Source: Methylobacterium sp. J-070
GTDB taxonomy: Bacteria; Pseudomonadota; Alphaproteobacteria; Rhizobiales; Beijerinckiaceae
Direction: 5' to 3'
Assembly (NCBI RefSeq): GCF_022829385.1
Contig: NZ_JAKSXX010000114.1
Location: forward strand, 1-44,840
Length of the DNA stretch: 44,840 nucleotides
The stretch's first letter is position 1, and each line of letters begins with the position of its first letter. This document shows positions 33,461 to 41,283 of the stretch, piece by piece. The notes under the pieces were generated by a model that did no database searches, had not been told where the DNA came from, and worked only from the letters and a program-made list of their open reading frames with translations. A program made the position numbers and the translations under genes.

Positions 33461-34240
33461 ATGACCGGACGGATCATCTCAGAGGTTACGGCCTCCCGCG
33501 CGACACTCACGATCAGCCAGCCGAAGCGGCGCAACGCGCTGACGGTCGCGATGTGGCAGGATCTCGCGGAGCATGTCCGAGCGCTCTCGCGGAACGACGC
33601 CATGCGCTGCATAGTTATCCGCGGCGCCACCGCGGAGGCATTCTCCGCGGGCGCCGATATCTCCGAGTTCCACGCCGAACGCGCGACCTACGAGCAGGTT
33701 GTCCGCTTTCACGAGGAGTATGTCGGCGGATGCCTCGGGGCGATTGCCGATTGCCCCGTGCCCGTCGTCGCCGCGATCCAGGGCGCGTGCTTCGGGGGCG
33801 GCCTGGAGATCGCGGTCGCCTGCGATCTCCGCATCGCCGCGCAGGATGCCAGCTTCGGAGCGCCGGTCGGCCGCATGGGCTTCCCGCTGGCTCTGGGCGA
33901 AACCGAAGCTCTGTCCCGCCTCGTCGGGCCATCCGTTTCCGCGGAGCTGTTGATCGAGGGCCGCCTCTTCGATGCCCGGACGGCCTATGAGAAGGGCTTG
34001 GTGTCCAGAGTCGTCGAAGCCGAGGGTTTCGAGGGCGCCCTCGCTGAAGCGGTCGAGAACATCTGCGCCAGCGGCATCCTAGCGGCCCGGTCGCACAAGC
34101 GTCAGATCCGGCGGCTGATGCGGGATGCCGCTTCCGTGACGCACGCGGAGAGGATGGAGGTGTACGGCTTCGCGGAGAACGAGGAGTACAGGCGTGGCGT
34201 CGAGGCGTTCCTGGCCAAGACGGCCTGCCGGGTCCGCTGA
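33461..34240 (+). CDS. enoyl-CoA hydratase/isomerase (crotonase family)
   Basis: The 259-residue protein has the crotonase core: QPKRRNALTVAMWQDLAEHV, the first oxyanion segment AEAFSAGADISEFHAERATY, and the second GACFGGGLEIAVACDLRIAA. The region after it reads FGAPVGRMGFPLALGETEAL, where classical hydratases have a PE.GL...GGTQ with catalytic Glu; here Glu is present in GETEA, so the activity could be hydratase, isomerase or lyase on an acyl-CoA. ATG 33461 has GGGA six bases upstream; ATG 33419, overlapping the previous gene, is an alternative. It ends the operon. No CoA ligase or transferase gene is in the operon. Confidence 0.82.
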   Translation: MTGRIISEVTASRATLTISQPKRRNALTVAMWQDLAEHVRALSRNDAMRCIVIRGATAEAFSAGADISEFHAERATYEQVVRFHEEYVGGCLGAIADCPVPVVAAIQGACFGGGLEIAVACDLRIAAQDASFGAPVGRMGFPLALGETEALSRLVGPSVSAELLIEGRLFDARTAYEKGLVSRVVEAEGFEGALAEAVENICASGILAARSHKRQIRRLMRDAASVTHAERMEVYGFAENEEYRRGVEAFLAKTACRVR

Positions 34241-34687
34241 GCCGCCGAAAGGTCATCAATACGCGCGCGAGTGTCAGCGGGCGTTCCAGTCGATTATGCG
34301 CACCCCATCTCCCTCGCCGTGTTTCGCACGAGAAACAGCAGCAGTGTGCGCTGAGCGGTGACGATTTCACCGAACAAGTGGTGCGCGGAAGGGCAGTTGG
34401 AAATACAGTTTCTTTGGTCCGCTTCCGGGAGCGTCGTAAGTCACGGTTAGCGGCGGCAACGGGCGCAAAGCAGCCGGTCGGAACTTCTCGGAAGCGGCTT
34501 CGGAAAGCGAACACACCTTATTGCTGCGTTCCGCACGGATCACAGACGTCGAGCATTTCGCGTTCCAACTTCTGAATCGACCTTTTGGAACGGCCGAGCT
34601 GGAATCGTGGAACGTTCCGATAGGGCAGGCCCTATCGGGACGCTATGACCGCATCACTGCTCTCAGAAATTTATAAACCTCAACGGC
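34241..34687. other. intergenic between convergent units, with palindromes
   Basis: About 450 bp, no supported gene. It contains TTGGAACGGCCGAGCTGGAA (34586-34605), then the self-complementary GGAACGTTCC (34609-34618) and a long inverted repeat (34617-34638). Lower GC than the neighbours in 34370-34440. Confidence 0.55.
34609..34638. repeat. nested perfect palindromes
   Basis: GGAACGTTCC (34609-34618) overlaps the left arm of CCGATAGGGC (34617-34626) - AG - GCCCTATCGG (34629-34638), a perfect 10-bp stem with a 2-nt loop. There is no T run, so it is not a classic terminator, though it lies between convergent genes. Could be a protein-binding site or a mobile-element scar. Confidence 0.6.
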
Positions 34688-35620
34688 CTAGCCAGGCTCA
34701 TGCCTGGAGTTCGAGCACGCTGTGAAGCCGAGCGCGACTTCCGAGAATTCAGGCGTGCGGAGATAACCGTATGACTTATGGCGGTTTGCTGAGCCGTCCG
34801 GGCGCAGATACGCGTTCACGACCGCCATGTCGTCGACGCCGACGCCACGGTCATTGGGTGCGAAGACCTCCACAAGTTCTCCGGCCACCGCGGCGAGGTC
34901 GCGGTTGTCGGCCATGTTCGTCCAGCGGTTGACGTTGTTCGGGACGCGCGCCGCCCCGTTCTCCTCGGCGATCTTCGCCCTCACCTCCGCCAAGCCGAGC
35001 GGAGAGCCCAGCGTCACGAGGTGCTCGACCTGCACGGACGGGGCCTCCCGTTCGAGCATGCGCAGGGCGTCATAGGCGATGATCGAGCCCATCGAGTGCG
35101 CGGCCAGCAGCACGCGCCGCCCGGCGAGCCGCTCCAGGACCTCGATGAGCCTGCGCCGGACCTGCCGGGCAAACGGCGTCTCGGAATGGTAGTGCCACAG
35201 GTCGTCGAAGCGGTGTTCGAGTATCGCGTCGTCGACCGGTGTGGCCCCCGTCGCCATCTGCAGCGCGGCCAAACCGCGGTAGACTTTGCTGACGACGCCG
35301 TCATTCAAAGTCGCGTCAGCGTCCGGCCGATGGCGTGTGAACGGCCCCGAGCCGCCGTCGGGTTGGTAGGGCTCATCGTTGGCGTCGCCGAGAAGCGGCT
35401 GATCGTAGCGCAGGTCCGCCCAGTACACGAACTCGAACGGGAAAGCGCCGGCATCATGTCCGCAGTTCCGCTGCAGGCCCTCGACGATAGCGGCTCTCCA
35501 CCAACGCCGTTTCTCGTCGAGCGGCGGCTTGTTCTCCAGGCCGTGGATGCCGACGAGGATGCCTTCAGCGCTCATTCCCTCAAGTCCGTCGAGAGGTCGG
35601 GCGAGGTGTTCATCCGACAT
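34688..35620 (-). CDS. alpha/beta hydrolase-like serine hydrolase
   Basis: The 310-residue product has GILVGIHGLENKPP near residue 20 (oxyanion-type HG strand), the nucleophile elbow VLLAAHSMGSIIAYDALRML (G/A-H-S-M-G, Ser at about 175), and the late segments HLVTLGSPLGL, NNVNRWTNMADNRDLAAVAG and NRHKSYGYLRTPEF, where the His could complete the triad. This is the lipase-like hydrolase layout; no signal peptide or lid domain is obvious. ATG 35620 has a weak GAGGCG upstream; ATG 35575 is an alternative. It stands alone between the catabolic operon and the stress cluster. Substrate unknown. Confidence 0.75.
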   Translation of the reverse strand: MSDEHLARPLDGLEGMSAEGILVGIHGLENKPPLDEKRRWWRAAIVEGLQRNCGHDAGAFPFEFVYWADLRYDQPLLGDANDEPYQPDGGSGPFTRHRPDADATLNDGVVSKVYRGLAALQMATGATPVDDAILEHRFDDLWHYHSETPFARQVRRRLIEVLERLAGRRVLLAAHSMGSIIAYDALRMLEREAPSVQVEHLVTLGSPLGLAEVRAKIAEENGAARVPNNVNRWTNMADNRDLAAVAGELVEVFAPNDRGVGVDDMAVVNAYLRPDGSANRHKSYGYLRTPEFSEVALGFTACSNSRHEPG

Positions 35621-35819
35621 ACCGATCGTGGGAGCGCCTCACTTCGGTGTGCTGGCCGCCCCAGCCGAACGTCGCCTCGGCACGTCCAAGGAAGCCTGAA
35701 CGGACGCCTGCAGCGGCATCCGGACGTCCGGATTGCGATCGGCACGATAGACACTGGCGGATGGTCTGGTCAGCCGGGCCCACACGCGTCGCGGGCCCGG
35801 CCGCTTCTACGAGACTCGA

Positions 35820-36014
35820 TCAGTGCTTGCCGGTGCTCTTGCCGTGGGCCTTGGTCGAGCTCTCGTGCGCTTTCGCGGAATGGCCGCGGGCCTCCTCGGA
35901 GTGCTTGCCGGCCGCCTTGGCGTCGCCCTTCTCGTGGTGCTCGGCTGCCGTCTTGTGCGACTTGGCGGCGGCCTCATGGTGCTTGGCCGCCTCGTGGTGT
36001 GCGTTCTGGGCCAT
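35820..36014 (-). CDS. small His/Ala/Lys-rich helical protein
   Basis: The 64-residue product reads MAQNAHHEAAKHHEAAAKSH, TAAEHHEKGDAKAAGKHSEE and ends in STKAHGKSTGKH. Repeated A-x-x-H-H and K-A-x-x-H spacing suggests one amphipathic helix with a His/Lys face; DNA, RNA or metal contact is conceivable but unproven. GAGGAAC lies seven bases before ATG 36014. No signal peptide. It is the last gene of the minus-strand stress cluster. Confidence 0.7.
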   Translation of the reverse strand: MAQNAHHEAAKHHEAAAKSHKTAAEHHEKGDAKAAGKHSEEARGHSAKAHESSTKAHGKSTGKH

Positions 36015-36321
36015 GGCTGTGTTCCTCGTTCGGCACCGTAACGGTGCTCGTTGCGGTCGTATCGACCGGCGCGTCCGGGTGAGGTCGTTCTCGACCGGCG
36101 TGCGGAGTGTCCTCAGGCTCACCGCGTCAGTGCGCGGGTAACCTGCCATCAGGGGCTTAGCGGTTCACCACTGAGGGAAGCTCCCATGAGAGCCGGAAAA
36201 TTAAGTCGCCATGCGACAGGTCAGTCTGCCTGGACAGGCTGTCGAGCACCGCGGAACATATGCCCTGCTGCCACCGACGAAGGTTGCCCATAATCGGCGG
36301 CGTGATCGGCCGCAAAGAACG

Positions 36322-36810
36322 TTACCAATGCGCGTGCTCCTGCTCGGTCGGCATCCGACCCTGCGGAGTGAGCTGGTCAATGACCCCCGGCAGCAATTGC
36401 GAGAGCTGCGACAGCAGGTCGGAACTGCCCATGCCGGTCTGCTGCGAGAGCTGCCCCACCGTCTCCGGACCGAGCGCGGCGCCGAGATCGTGCGGCGCGA
36501 TCGGCTGGTTCTGGCCGTTTCCGATCCACGAATTGATCGCCCCGCCGTGACCGGCCTGGGTGAACTGCTCGATCAGAGCACCAAGGCCGCCGGCCGCGCC
36601 CCCACCACCGAGCAGACCGCCGAGACCGCCCTGACCGGCGCCCCCCGTGCCGCCACCCGCGTTACCGAGCATGCCGCCGAGGCCGCCGCTCCCGGTCCGA
36701 GCCGCCAGAAGGCTCATCAGGACGCCGACGAGGGGGTTGGCGCCCCCCTTTTGTTGCTGACCGCCGTTGCCGCCGACCACGCTGCCGATGATGCTATCGA
36801 GTAGGCCCAT
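36322..36810 (-). CDS. YidB/DUF937-family protein
   Basis: The 162-residue product starts MGLLDSIIGSVVGG, has a Gly/Gln-rich centre (LGGMLGNAGGGTGGAGQGGL) and a C-terminal domain INSWIGNGQNQPIAPHDLGA followed by TGMGSSDLLSQLSQLLPGVI. The N-S-W-I-x-x-G-x-N-x-P-I motif and L-S-x-x-L-P-x-V-I-D end are the marks of the YidB/DUF937 family; function unknown. GGAGCACC precedes ATG 36810. It may be envelope-stress related, as are its neighbours. Confidence 0.85.
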   Translation of the reverse strand: MGLLDSIIGSVVGGNGGQQQKGGANPLVGVLMSLLAARTGSGGLGGMLGNAGGGTGGAGQGGLGGLLGGGGAAGGLGALIEQFTQAGHGGAINSWIGNGQNQPIAPHDLGAALGPETVGQLSQQTGMGSSDLLSQLSQLLPGVIDQLTPQGRMPTEQEHAHW

Positions 36811-36894
36811 GGGTGGTGCTCCGGAAGCGGCCCTCAGGCCGGGTTGATCGTAAGGGTCGACGATGAGGCCGAACCCAAGGTTGGATGCCGAGGA

Positions 36895-37572
36895 TCAGAC
36901 CGGGTGGTTGTAGACGCGCACCCGGCGGGCACCCGACATCGGCGTATCCGTGCTGACCGCATCGTTCTCGCGCATGGTCGAGCCTGCCGCGGCATCCGAG
37001 CCGATCAAGGTCAAGGTGTCGCCTCGCGCCTCGCCGGCGGGCTTGCCGCTCCAGCCCTCGCTCTCCCATCCCTGCGCGCGGGCATCGAGATCGACGGCAC
37101 CGTGCTCCTCCAGGATGCGTGCAGCTGCGGCGGCGTGGGCCTCGTCCGCTCTCACGGTCAACAACGAGCCGCCCCGGCGTACGCCCTCGGCGTAGGCATG
37201 CGCGTCGGTCTCGCTCACGCCGGCGCTGGTCAACGAGCCGGTCAAACCGCCCGCCGCGGCACCGATTCCTGCGCCGGTCAGCGTCGCCACGAGCCAGCCC
37301 GCAGCCACGACCGGGCCGACGCCCGGGATGGCCATCAGCCCGAGGCCCGCAAGGAGGCCCGCGCCGCCCCCCAGGATCGTGCCGAGCGTCGCGCCGGTGC
37401 CAGCGCCGGTGGCGACATGGTCCGCCGTATCGCCCGTCCCGGTGGTCGTCTCGGTCTTATTGCCGACGAGGCTGATATCGGAGTGCGGCACGCCGGCCGC
37501 CTCCAGCTTGGTCACAGCCGCCGCAGCGTCGACGTAGCGGTCGTACAGGGCCGAGAATGTTTGCGTGGGCAT
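36895..37572 (-). CDS. general stress protein 17M-like domain with glycine-zipper core
   Basis: The 225-residue product has an N-terminal module (FSALYDRYVDAAAAVTKLEA, GVPHSDISLVGNK) of the general stress protein 17M / DUF1269-like type. A hydrophobic Gly-rich zone follows (GAGTGATLGTILGGGAGLLA, LMAIPGVGPVVAAGWLVATL), typical of membrane-active glycine zippers. The second half is DAHAYAEGVRRGGSLLTVRA and ARILEEHGAVDLDARA, which recurs in the 38118-39020 product (YQEGLSRGGTLLTV, ILEQHGSVDLDERE). The two genes are therefore partial paralogues. CGGAG precedes ATG 37572. Confidence 0.8.
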   Translation of the reverse strand: MPTQTFSALYDRYVDAAAAVTKLEAAGVPHSDISLVGNKTETTTGTGDTADHVATGAGTGATLGTILGGGAGLLAGLGLMAIPGVGPVVAAGWLVATLTGAGIGAAAGGLTGSLTSAGVSETDAHAYAEGVRRGGSLLTVRADEAHAAAAARILEEHGAVDLDARAQGWESEGWSGKPAGEARGDTLTLIGSDAAAGSTMRENDAVSTDTPMSGARRVRVYNHPV

Positions 37573-37618
37573 GGAAGCACTCCGAGAGGGTCGAACGAGC
37601 GGACGGGAGAGATGATGG

Positions 37619-38005
37619 CTACTGGGCCGCGATGTTGCCCTTGAAGTCGAGGCCGACGCTGGTGGGCTTCCCGTCCATCATCGCGCTGGCGTGCCAGATG
37701 CCGTCACCCTCTTTTTTGAGGTCCGTGACCTCGTGGAAGCCGGCCTTCTCGAGGCGCCGACGAGCCTCACCCTCGGTGAAGCTGTTGGCGCCCTTCTCCA
37801 ATTTCGCGTTCGCCACCGTGCCAGTGCCTGCTGACCCTCCGTCGTGGGCATGATCGGTGTTCGGCCGTGTCACGGCGTTCTGCCCGCCGGAGGTCGCGCT
37901 GGAGGCACCACCGGTCGCCGGCTGGCCGGTGACGGTCGTCTGCGCCAAGGCGGGCGCCGCCGCGAGCAGCGGCAACAGCAGGAGGATCAAGCGCTTCAGC
38001 GACAT
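37619..38005 (-). CDS. secreted PepSY-like domain protein
   Basis: From ATG 38005 the 128-residue product starts MSLKRLILLLLPLLAAAPAL (signal peptide, cut after LAQ). A Gly/Ser/Thr-rich linker leads to a C-terminal domain FTEGEARRRLEKAGFHEVTD then GIWHASAMMDGKPTSVGLDF, whose helix plus beta-strand order fits small PepSY-like periplasmic domains. The open frame goes on upstream through Ala/Arg/Pro-rich sequence with no good start. Periplasmic; binding partner unknown. Separate ribosome-binding region from its neighbours. Confidence 0.7.
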   Translation of the reverse strand: MSLKRLILLLLPLLAAAPALAQTTVTGQPATGGASSATSGGQNAVTRPNTDHAHDGGSAGTGTVANAKLEKGANSFTEGEARRRLEKAGFHEVTDLKKEGDGIWHASAMMDGKPTSVGLDFKGNIAAQ

Positions 38006-38117
38006 GGCGGGGCCTACGTGTTCTGATTGCAGCGGAGGAGGTTGCCGATCCGAGTTCGGCTCTCGGTGCGCGATGCCGCCCGGGGCGTCGAGGCTCCGGG
38101 CAGCGGCGCTCATGTGA

Positions 38118-39020
38118 TCAGACCGGCTTGCGGGTGCCGGGCGTGGTGCTAGTCGTCGTGGCGCCGGTCGTGCCGGTGCGGCTGACGTTGCCGCGCTCGT
38201 CCTCAACCTCGACCTCGGTCCGGCGGACCTTGTCGGTCACGGTCTCGGTGCGCTGACCTGCATCCTTGCGGATGCCGACCTCCTCGACCACGCGGGCGTC
38301 CTTCGACACCACCGCCTGCTCACGCATCTCGGTCGCCTCGATTGTCTTGCTCTCGAACAAGGCCTCGTCGGCCGCCGTCACCGGCCGGTCGACCGTGCGC
38401 CGGTCGACGTGTACGGTCTCGTCGCGCAGCGTGACCTGCTCCTCGACCGGCTTCTCGACGACGTAGGAACGCACCCGCACCCGGCCGCTCTCCGCCACGC
38501 GCTTGCCGACGTTGAGCCGCTCCTCCACGACCGGAATGTAGTCCGTCTCGCCCGTCGTCGTGCCGGCACCCTTGAGGGCTGCGGCGCCCGTGGCCGCCGT
38601 TCCGGTAGCTATCGTGCCGGCGGTCGAGCCAGCCGCGGTCGTCGCGCCGGCTGAGTAGCCGCCCCAGCCTTCCTTGCGCCACGTCGCCTCGCGTTCGTCG
38701 AGATCGACCGAGCCGTGCTGCTCAAGGATGTCGTAGGCGGTCTCGATATGCGCCTGCTCGACGGTGACGGTCAGCAGCGTGCCGCCGCGGCTCAGCCCCT
38801 CCTGGTAGGTATGCTGATCCTCCTCCGGGATGAACATGTCCTTGAGCGAGCCCCAGAAGCCCTCCTCGCGCCCGAGGGCCGTCGTGGTGGTGGTGGTGCC
38901 CGTCTGGGTGCCCGGCACGAGCCGGATCTCGGATTGCGGGATGCCGGCGGCGATCAGCTTGGCCTGCGCGGCTTCGGCGTCGCTCAGCTTATCGTACAGA
39001 GCGGTGATAGTTTGGGTCAT
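38118..39020 (-). CDS. stress protein 17M-DUF2382 fusion (YsnF/AvaK-like)
   Basis: The 300-residue product joins an N-terminal general-stress 17M-like module (ITALYDKLSDAEAAQAKLIA, QEGLSRGGTLLTVTVEQAHI, about 1-120), an Ala/Thr/Gly linker and a C-terminal DUF2382 domain (about 165-285) with IPVVEERLNVGKRVAESGRV, VEKPVEEQVTLRDETVHVDR and ALFESKTIEATEMREQAVVS. DUF2382 proteins form beta-rich repeats and are linked to oxidative and general stress. CGGAG precedes ATG 39020. The next gene upstream carries DUF2382 alone. Confidence 0.88.
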   Translation of the reverse strand: MTQTITALYDKLSDAEAAQAKLIAAGIPQSEIRLVPGTQTGTTTTTTALGREEGFWGSLKDMFIPEEDQHTYQEGLSRGGTLLTVTVEQAHIETAYDILEQHGSVDLDEREATWRKEGWGGYSAGATTAAGSTAGTIATGTAATGAAALKGAGTTTGETDYIPVVEERLNVGKRVAESGRVRVRSYVVEKPVEEQVTLRDETVHVDRRTVDRPVTAADEALFESKTIEATEMREQAVVSKDARVVEEVGIRKDAGQRTETVTDKVRRTEVEVEDERGNVSRTGTTGATTTSTTPGTRKPV

Positions 39021-39040
39021 GATGTGATCTCCGGTGATGG

Positions 39041-39523
39041 TTACGTGACCGTCTCATCCGTAGCGTGCCCCTCGGGGGTCACACGTTCGATCACGGCGTG
39101 CTGTCTGCGCAGCGTCACCGGGACTTCGACTTCCTCGCCCGCCGTGGTCCGTCGGATGTGGACCTCCTCCTTCAGGACGAGGCGCTTCTCGACGACGAGG
39201 ATCTCTTCCAGGATCGGGATGATCGTCACCCCGCCCTTTTCCCGGGCCACCGGAGGGGTCTCACCCTCGGCGAGTGTCCGGTCGATCGGCACCCGGGTCA
39301 CCGCGACGTTGTCACTGCGCAGGGTCTCGCGCAGGACTTGGTCGACGGTCTCGGATCGCGTGCTGACCCGAACCCGTCCGGTCTCCACCGCGCGCTTCTC
39401 GATGCGCGCGGTCTCCTCGATCAGCGAGAGGACGATCTCCTCGCCAGGCGCGACCTCCGCCACGGCGACATTGGGCGTCCCGAGCCGGCGGGAATCGATC
39501 GCGGCAGGGTCGCGCGTGCTCAT
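39041..39523 (-). CDS. DUF2382-domain protein
   Basis: The 160-residue product has LSLIEETARIEKRAVETGRV, VSTRSETVDQVLRETLRSDN, then ILEEILVVEKRLVLKEEVHI and VPVTLRRQHAVIERV, two halves of DUF2382. Each half has an E-E-x-x-x-V-x-K-R motif followed by strands. Its ATG (39521-39523) overlaps the stop of the upstream membrane-protein gene as ATGA, so the two are translationally coupled. Like the neighbour at 38118 it probably belongs to a stress response; molecular role unknown. Confidence 0.85.
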   Translation of the reverse strand: MSTRDPAAIDSRRLGTPNVAVAEVAPGEEIVLSLIEETARIEKRAVETGRVRVSTRSETVDQVLRETLRSDNVAVTRVPIDRTLAEGETPPVAREKGGVTIIPILEEILVVEKRLVLKEEVHIRRTTAGEEVEVPVTLRRQHAVIERVTPEGHATDETVT

Positions 39524-40506
39524 GCCCGGCGCGGGGACAGCACGGTCGGGGCGGTGCGGGTGACGGTCGGATCGACCGCAGAGCCGCGGCCGGCGAAGAA
39601 GGCGGCCAGCGCCCCGAAGATCAGGGCGAGCGCCCCGAACAGGGCTCCCTGCGAGACCGTCCGTGCGGTGGCGTCGGCCGCCTGGATGGCTTGTGCCTTG
39701 GCCTTGGCCGCCGTGTCCTTGAACTGCTGCGTGTACTGCTGGACCTGGGTCCGAGCCTGTTCGACCGGGATGTTCTGCGCCTTAGCCAAGGCCACCGCGG
39801 CCTTCTCCTGAGCATCGGCCTGCTGAGCCGCATCGCCCGTCACCGCAGACCGCATCGCGGTCACCGCGGCGTCCTTCAGCGCGGCTGGATCGGATCCGGT
39901 GTTGCCGCGGACTTGGCTTTCGATCCCCGAAAACGGATCCGACAGCTTGGTCACCGAGGGGGCCGCCGCTTGTGCCGCGGTCTGGATCGAACCGCCCATG
40001 GCATTGCCGACGCCGCCGATGGCCGATGAGGCCGTCCCGAGCGCACCACCGACGATGCCGATCGCCGCCGACGACAGCAGGTAGAGCACGACCAGCGTCG
40101 AGACCGCCCAGGCGATCAGCCCGTGATAGCCCGCGGTCGAGGTCGAGGGTTTGCCTGAGAGACGCCCGGCGAGATATCCACCCGCACCCGCGGCGAGCAC
40201 ACCGGAGATCACGAACCACAGCCCGGCTCCGATCCCGAGCGAGCTGGCCGCGGGTGTGCCGTTGCCGGCGGGATCGACGGCCGAGAGGCCGATGCCGATC
40301 CCCAGCATGTTCAGAATGACCTGAGCGATCAGCGCCACCGTCGCGCCGGCGAACACCGCCCCCCAGGAGACGGAGTGCAGCATCATCGTTCGCATGTCCT
40401 CGGCCGGCGTGACCGTGCTGGTGTGCGGCAGGTCGTGGTCGTTGAGGGCGTGGTCCGAGATCGGACGGCCCGGCGCGACGGGTGTGCTTTCAGTGGCGAT
40501 GGTCAT
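39520..40506 (-). CDS. polytopic membrane protein with helical periplasmic or cytosolic loop (PhnA-like annotation family)
   Basis: The 328-residue protein has membrane helices at about 48-70 (WGAVFAGATVALIAQVILNM), 92-112 (LGIGAGLWFVISGVLAAGAG), 133-158 (LIAWAVSTLVVLYLLSSAAI) and 285-308 (GALFGALALIFGALAAFFAG). A long Ala/Gln/Lys-rich helical loop (about 195-275) separates the last two. Such proteins are often called PhnA-like in Methylobacterium, but nothing links this one to phosphonate. AAGGAAC precedes ATG 40506. It overlaps the DUF2382 gene by four bases. Confidence 0.7.
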   Translation of the reverse strand: MTIATESTPVAPGRPISDHALNDHDLPHTSTVTPAEDMRTMMLHSVSWGAVFAGATVALIAQVILNMLGIGIGLSAVDPAGNGTPAASSLGIGAGLWFVISGVLAAGAGGYLAGRLSGKPSTSTAGYHGLIAWAVSTLVVLYLLSSAAIGIVGGALGTASSAIGGVGNAMGGSIQTAAQAAAPSVTKLSDPFSGIESQVRGNTGSDPAALKDAAVTAMRSAVTGDAAQQADAQEKAAVALAKAQNIPVEQARTQVQQYTQQFKDTAAKAKAQAIQAADATARTVSQGALFGALALIFGALAAFFAGRGSAVDPTVTRTAPTVLSPRRA

Positions 40507-40564
40507 GATCGGGTTCCTTATTAGGAGAGATGCATCACCGGCCGAGCGGCCGAGGACGGGCCGA

Positions 40565-40825
40565 TCACACGGTGCGACCGCGAGTGACGACGGCGTGGTA
40601 GAGCCACAGCACGAGGATCGCGCCGACGATGGCGACGAGCAGGCTGTAGAGGTTGAGCCCTGAGACGCCGGGCTCGCCGAACTGGTTGAACAGGAAGCCG
40701 CCGACCACCGCCCCGACCACGCCGAGCAGGATGTCGACGAGCAGGCCCTGTCCGGTGTTGTTGACGACCTTGCTGCCGATGAAGCCGGCCACGAGGCCGA
40801 GCACGATCCAAGCGAGGAGTGACAT
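40565..40825 (-). CDS. GlsB/YeaQ/YmgE-family small membrane protein
   Basis: The 86-residue product shows the family pattern: LLAWIVLGLVAGFIGSKVVN, then GLLVDILLGVVGAVVGGFLF and LYSLLVAIVGAILVLWLYHA, three hydrophobic helices with Gly zippers (GLVAGxIG, LGVVGAVVGG). Members are small inner-membrane stress proteins of unclear mechanism. AAAGGCGGA lies upstream of ATG 40825. It lies 58 nt upstream of the membrane-protein gene and may share its transcript. Confidence 0.9.
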   Translation of the reverse strand: MSLLAWIVLGLVAGFIGSKVVNNTGQGLLVDILLGVVGAVVGGFLFNQFGEPGVSGLNLYSLLVAIVGAILVLWLYHAVVTRGRTV

Positions 40826-40936
40826 GATCCGGGTCCGCCTTTGTCGGTGTGGGTCGAGGCATGGTCGTCGTCGGGGTGTCCGGAGACGTGCGTCGGCCGC
40901 GAGCCGTCCAGCCCGCGCGATGGTCGCGGCCCACAG

Positions 40937-41125
40937 CTACTTGCGCGTGGACCGGCGTGGCTTGGGCTTCGGGGTTGGCGACGTATGTGCGGCTTCGATG
41001 GCGTCGACCTCGGCGGATCCTTCCGCCTCGATCTCCCGATCGCCCTCGATGATGCCGATCGCTTCCTTGATCAGCGCCCGGGCGTGGTCGGACGACAGGA
41101 TCTTCCGGCGCTCGGGCACAGACAT
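40937..41125 (-). CDS. small charged protein, unknown function
   Basis: The 62-residue product begins MSVPERRKILSSDHARALIK, has an acidic helix (EAIGIIEGDREIEAEGSAEV) and a basic Pro-rich tail (TPKPKPRRSTRK). No signal peptide. GAGGGG directly abuts ATG 41125, closer than ideal. It would be the first gene of the nine-gene minus cluster, with the AT-rich stretch 41200-41280 as a likely upstream promoter region. I recognise no family. Confidence 0.6.
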   Translation of the reverse strand: MSVPERRKILSSDHARALIKEAIGIIEGDREIEAEGSAEVDAIEAAHTSPTPKPKPRRSTRK

Positions 41126-41283
41126 CCCCTCAGATCAACCGCATCGGTCGAACGTCCGAGATGCCCCGTATTGAGCAGAGCTACGACGATGTAATGAACG
41201 GCTTCAAACGAAGTTCCGAAGATTTACATAAAGTATATTTGCACTAACTTGCGCTAGTAGTTCTGTAACGGTTTCTACCAGTT

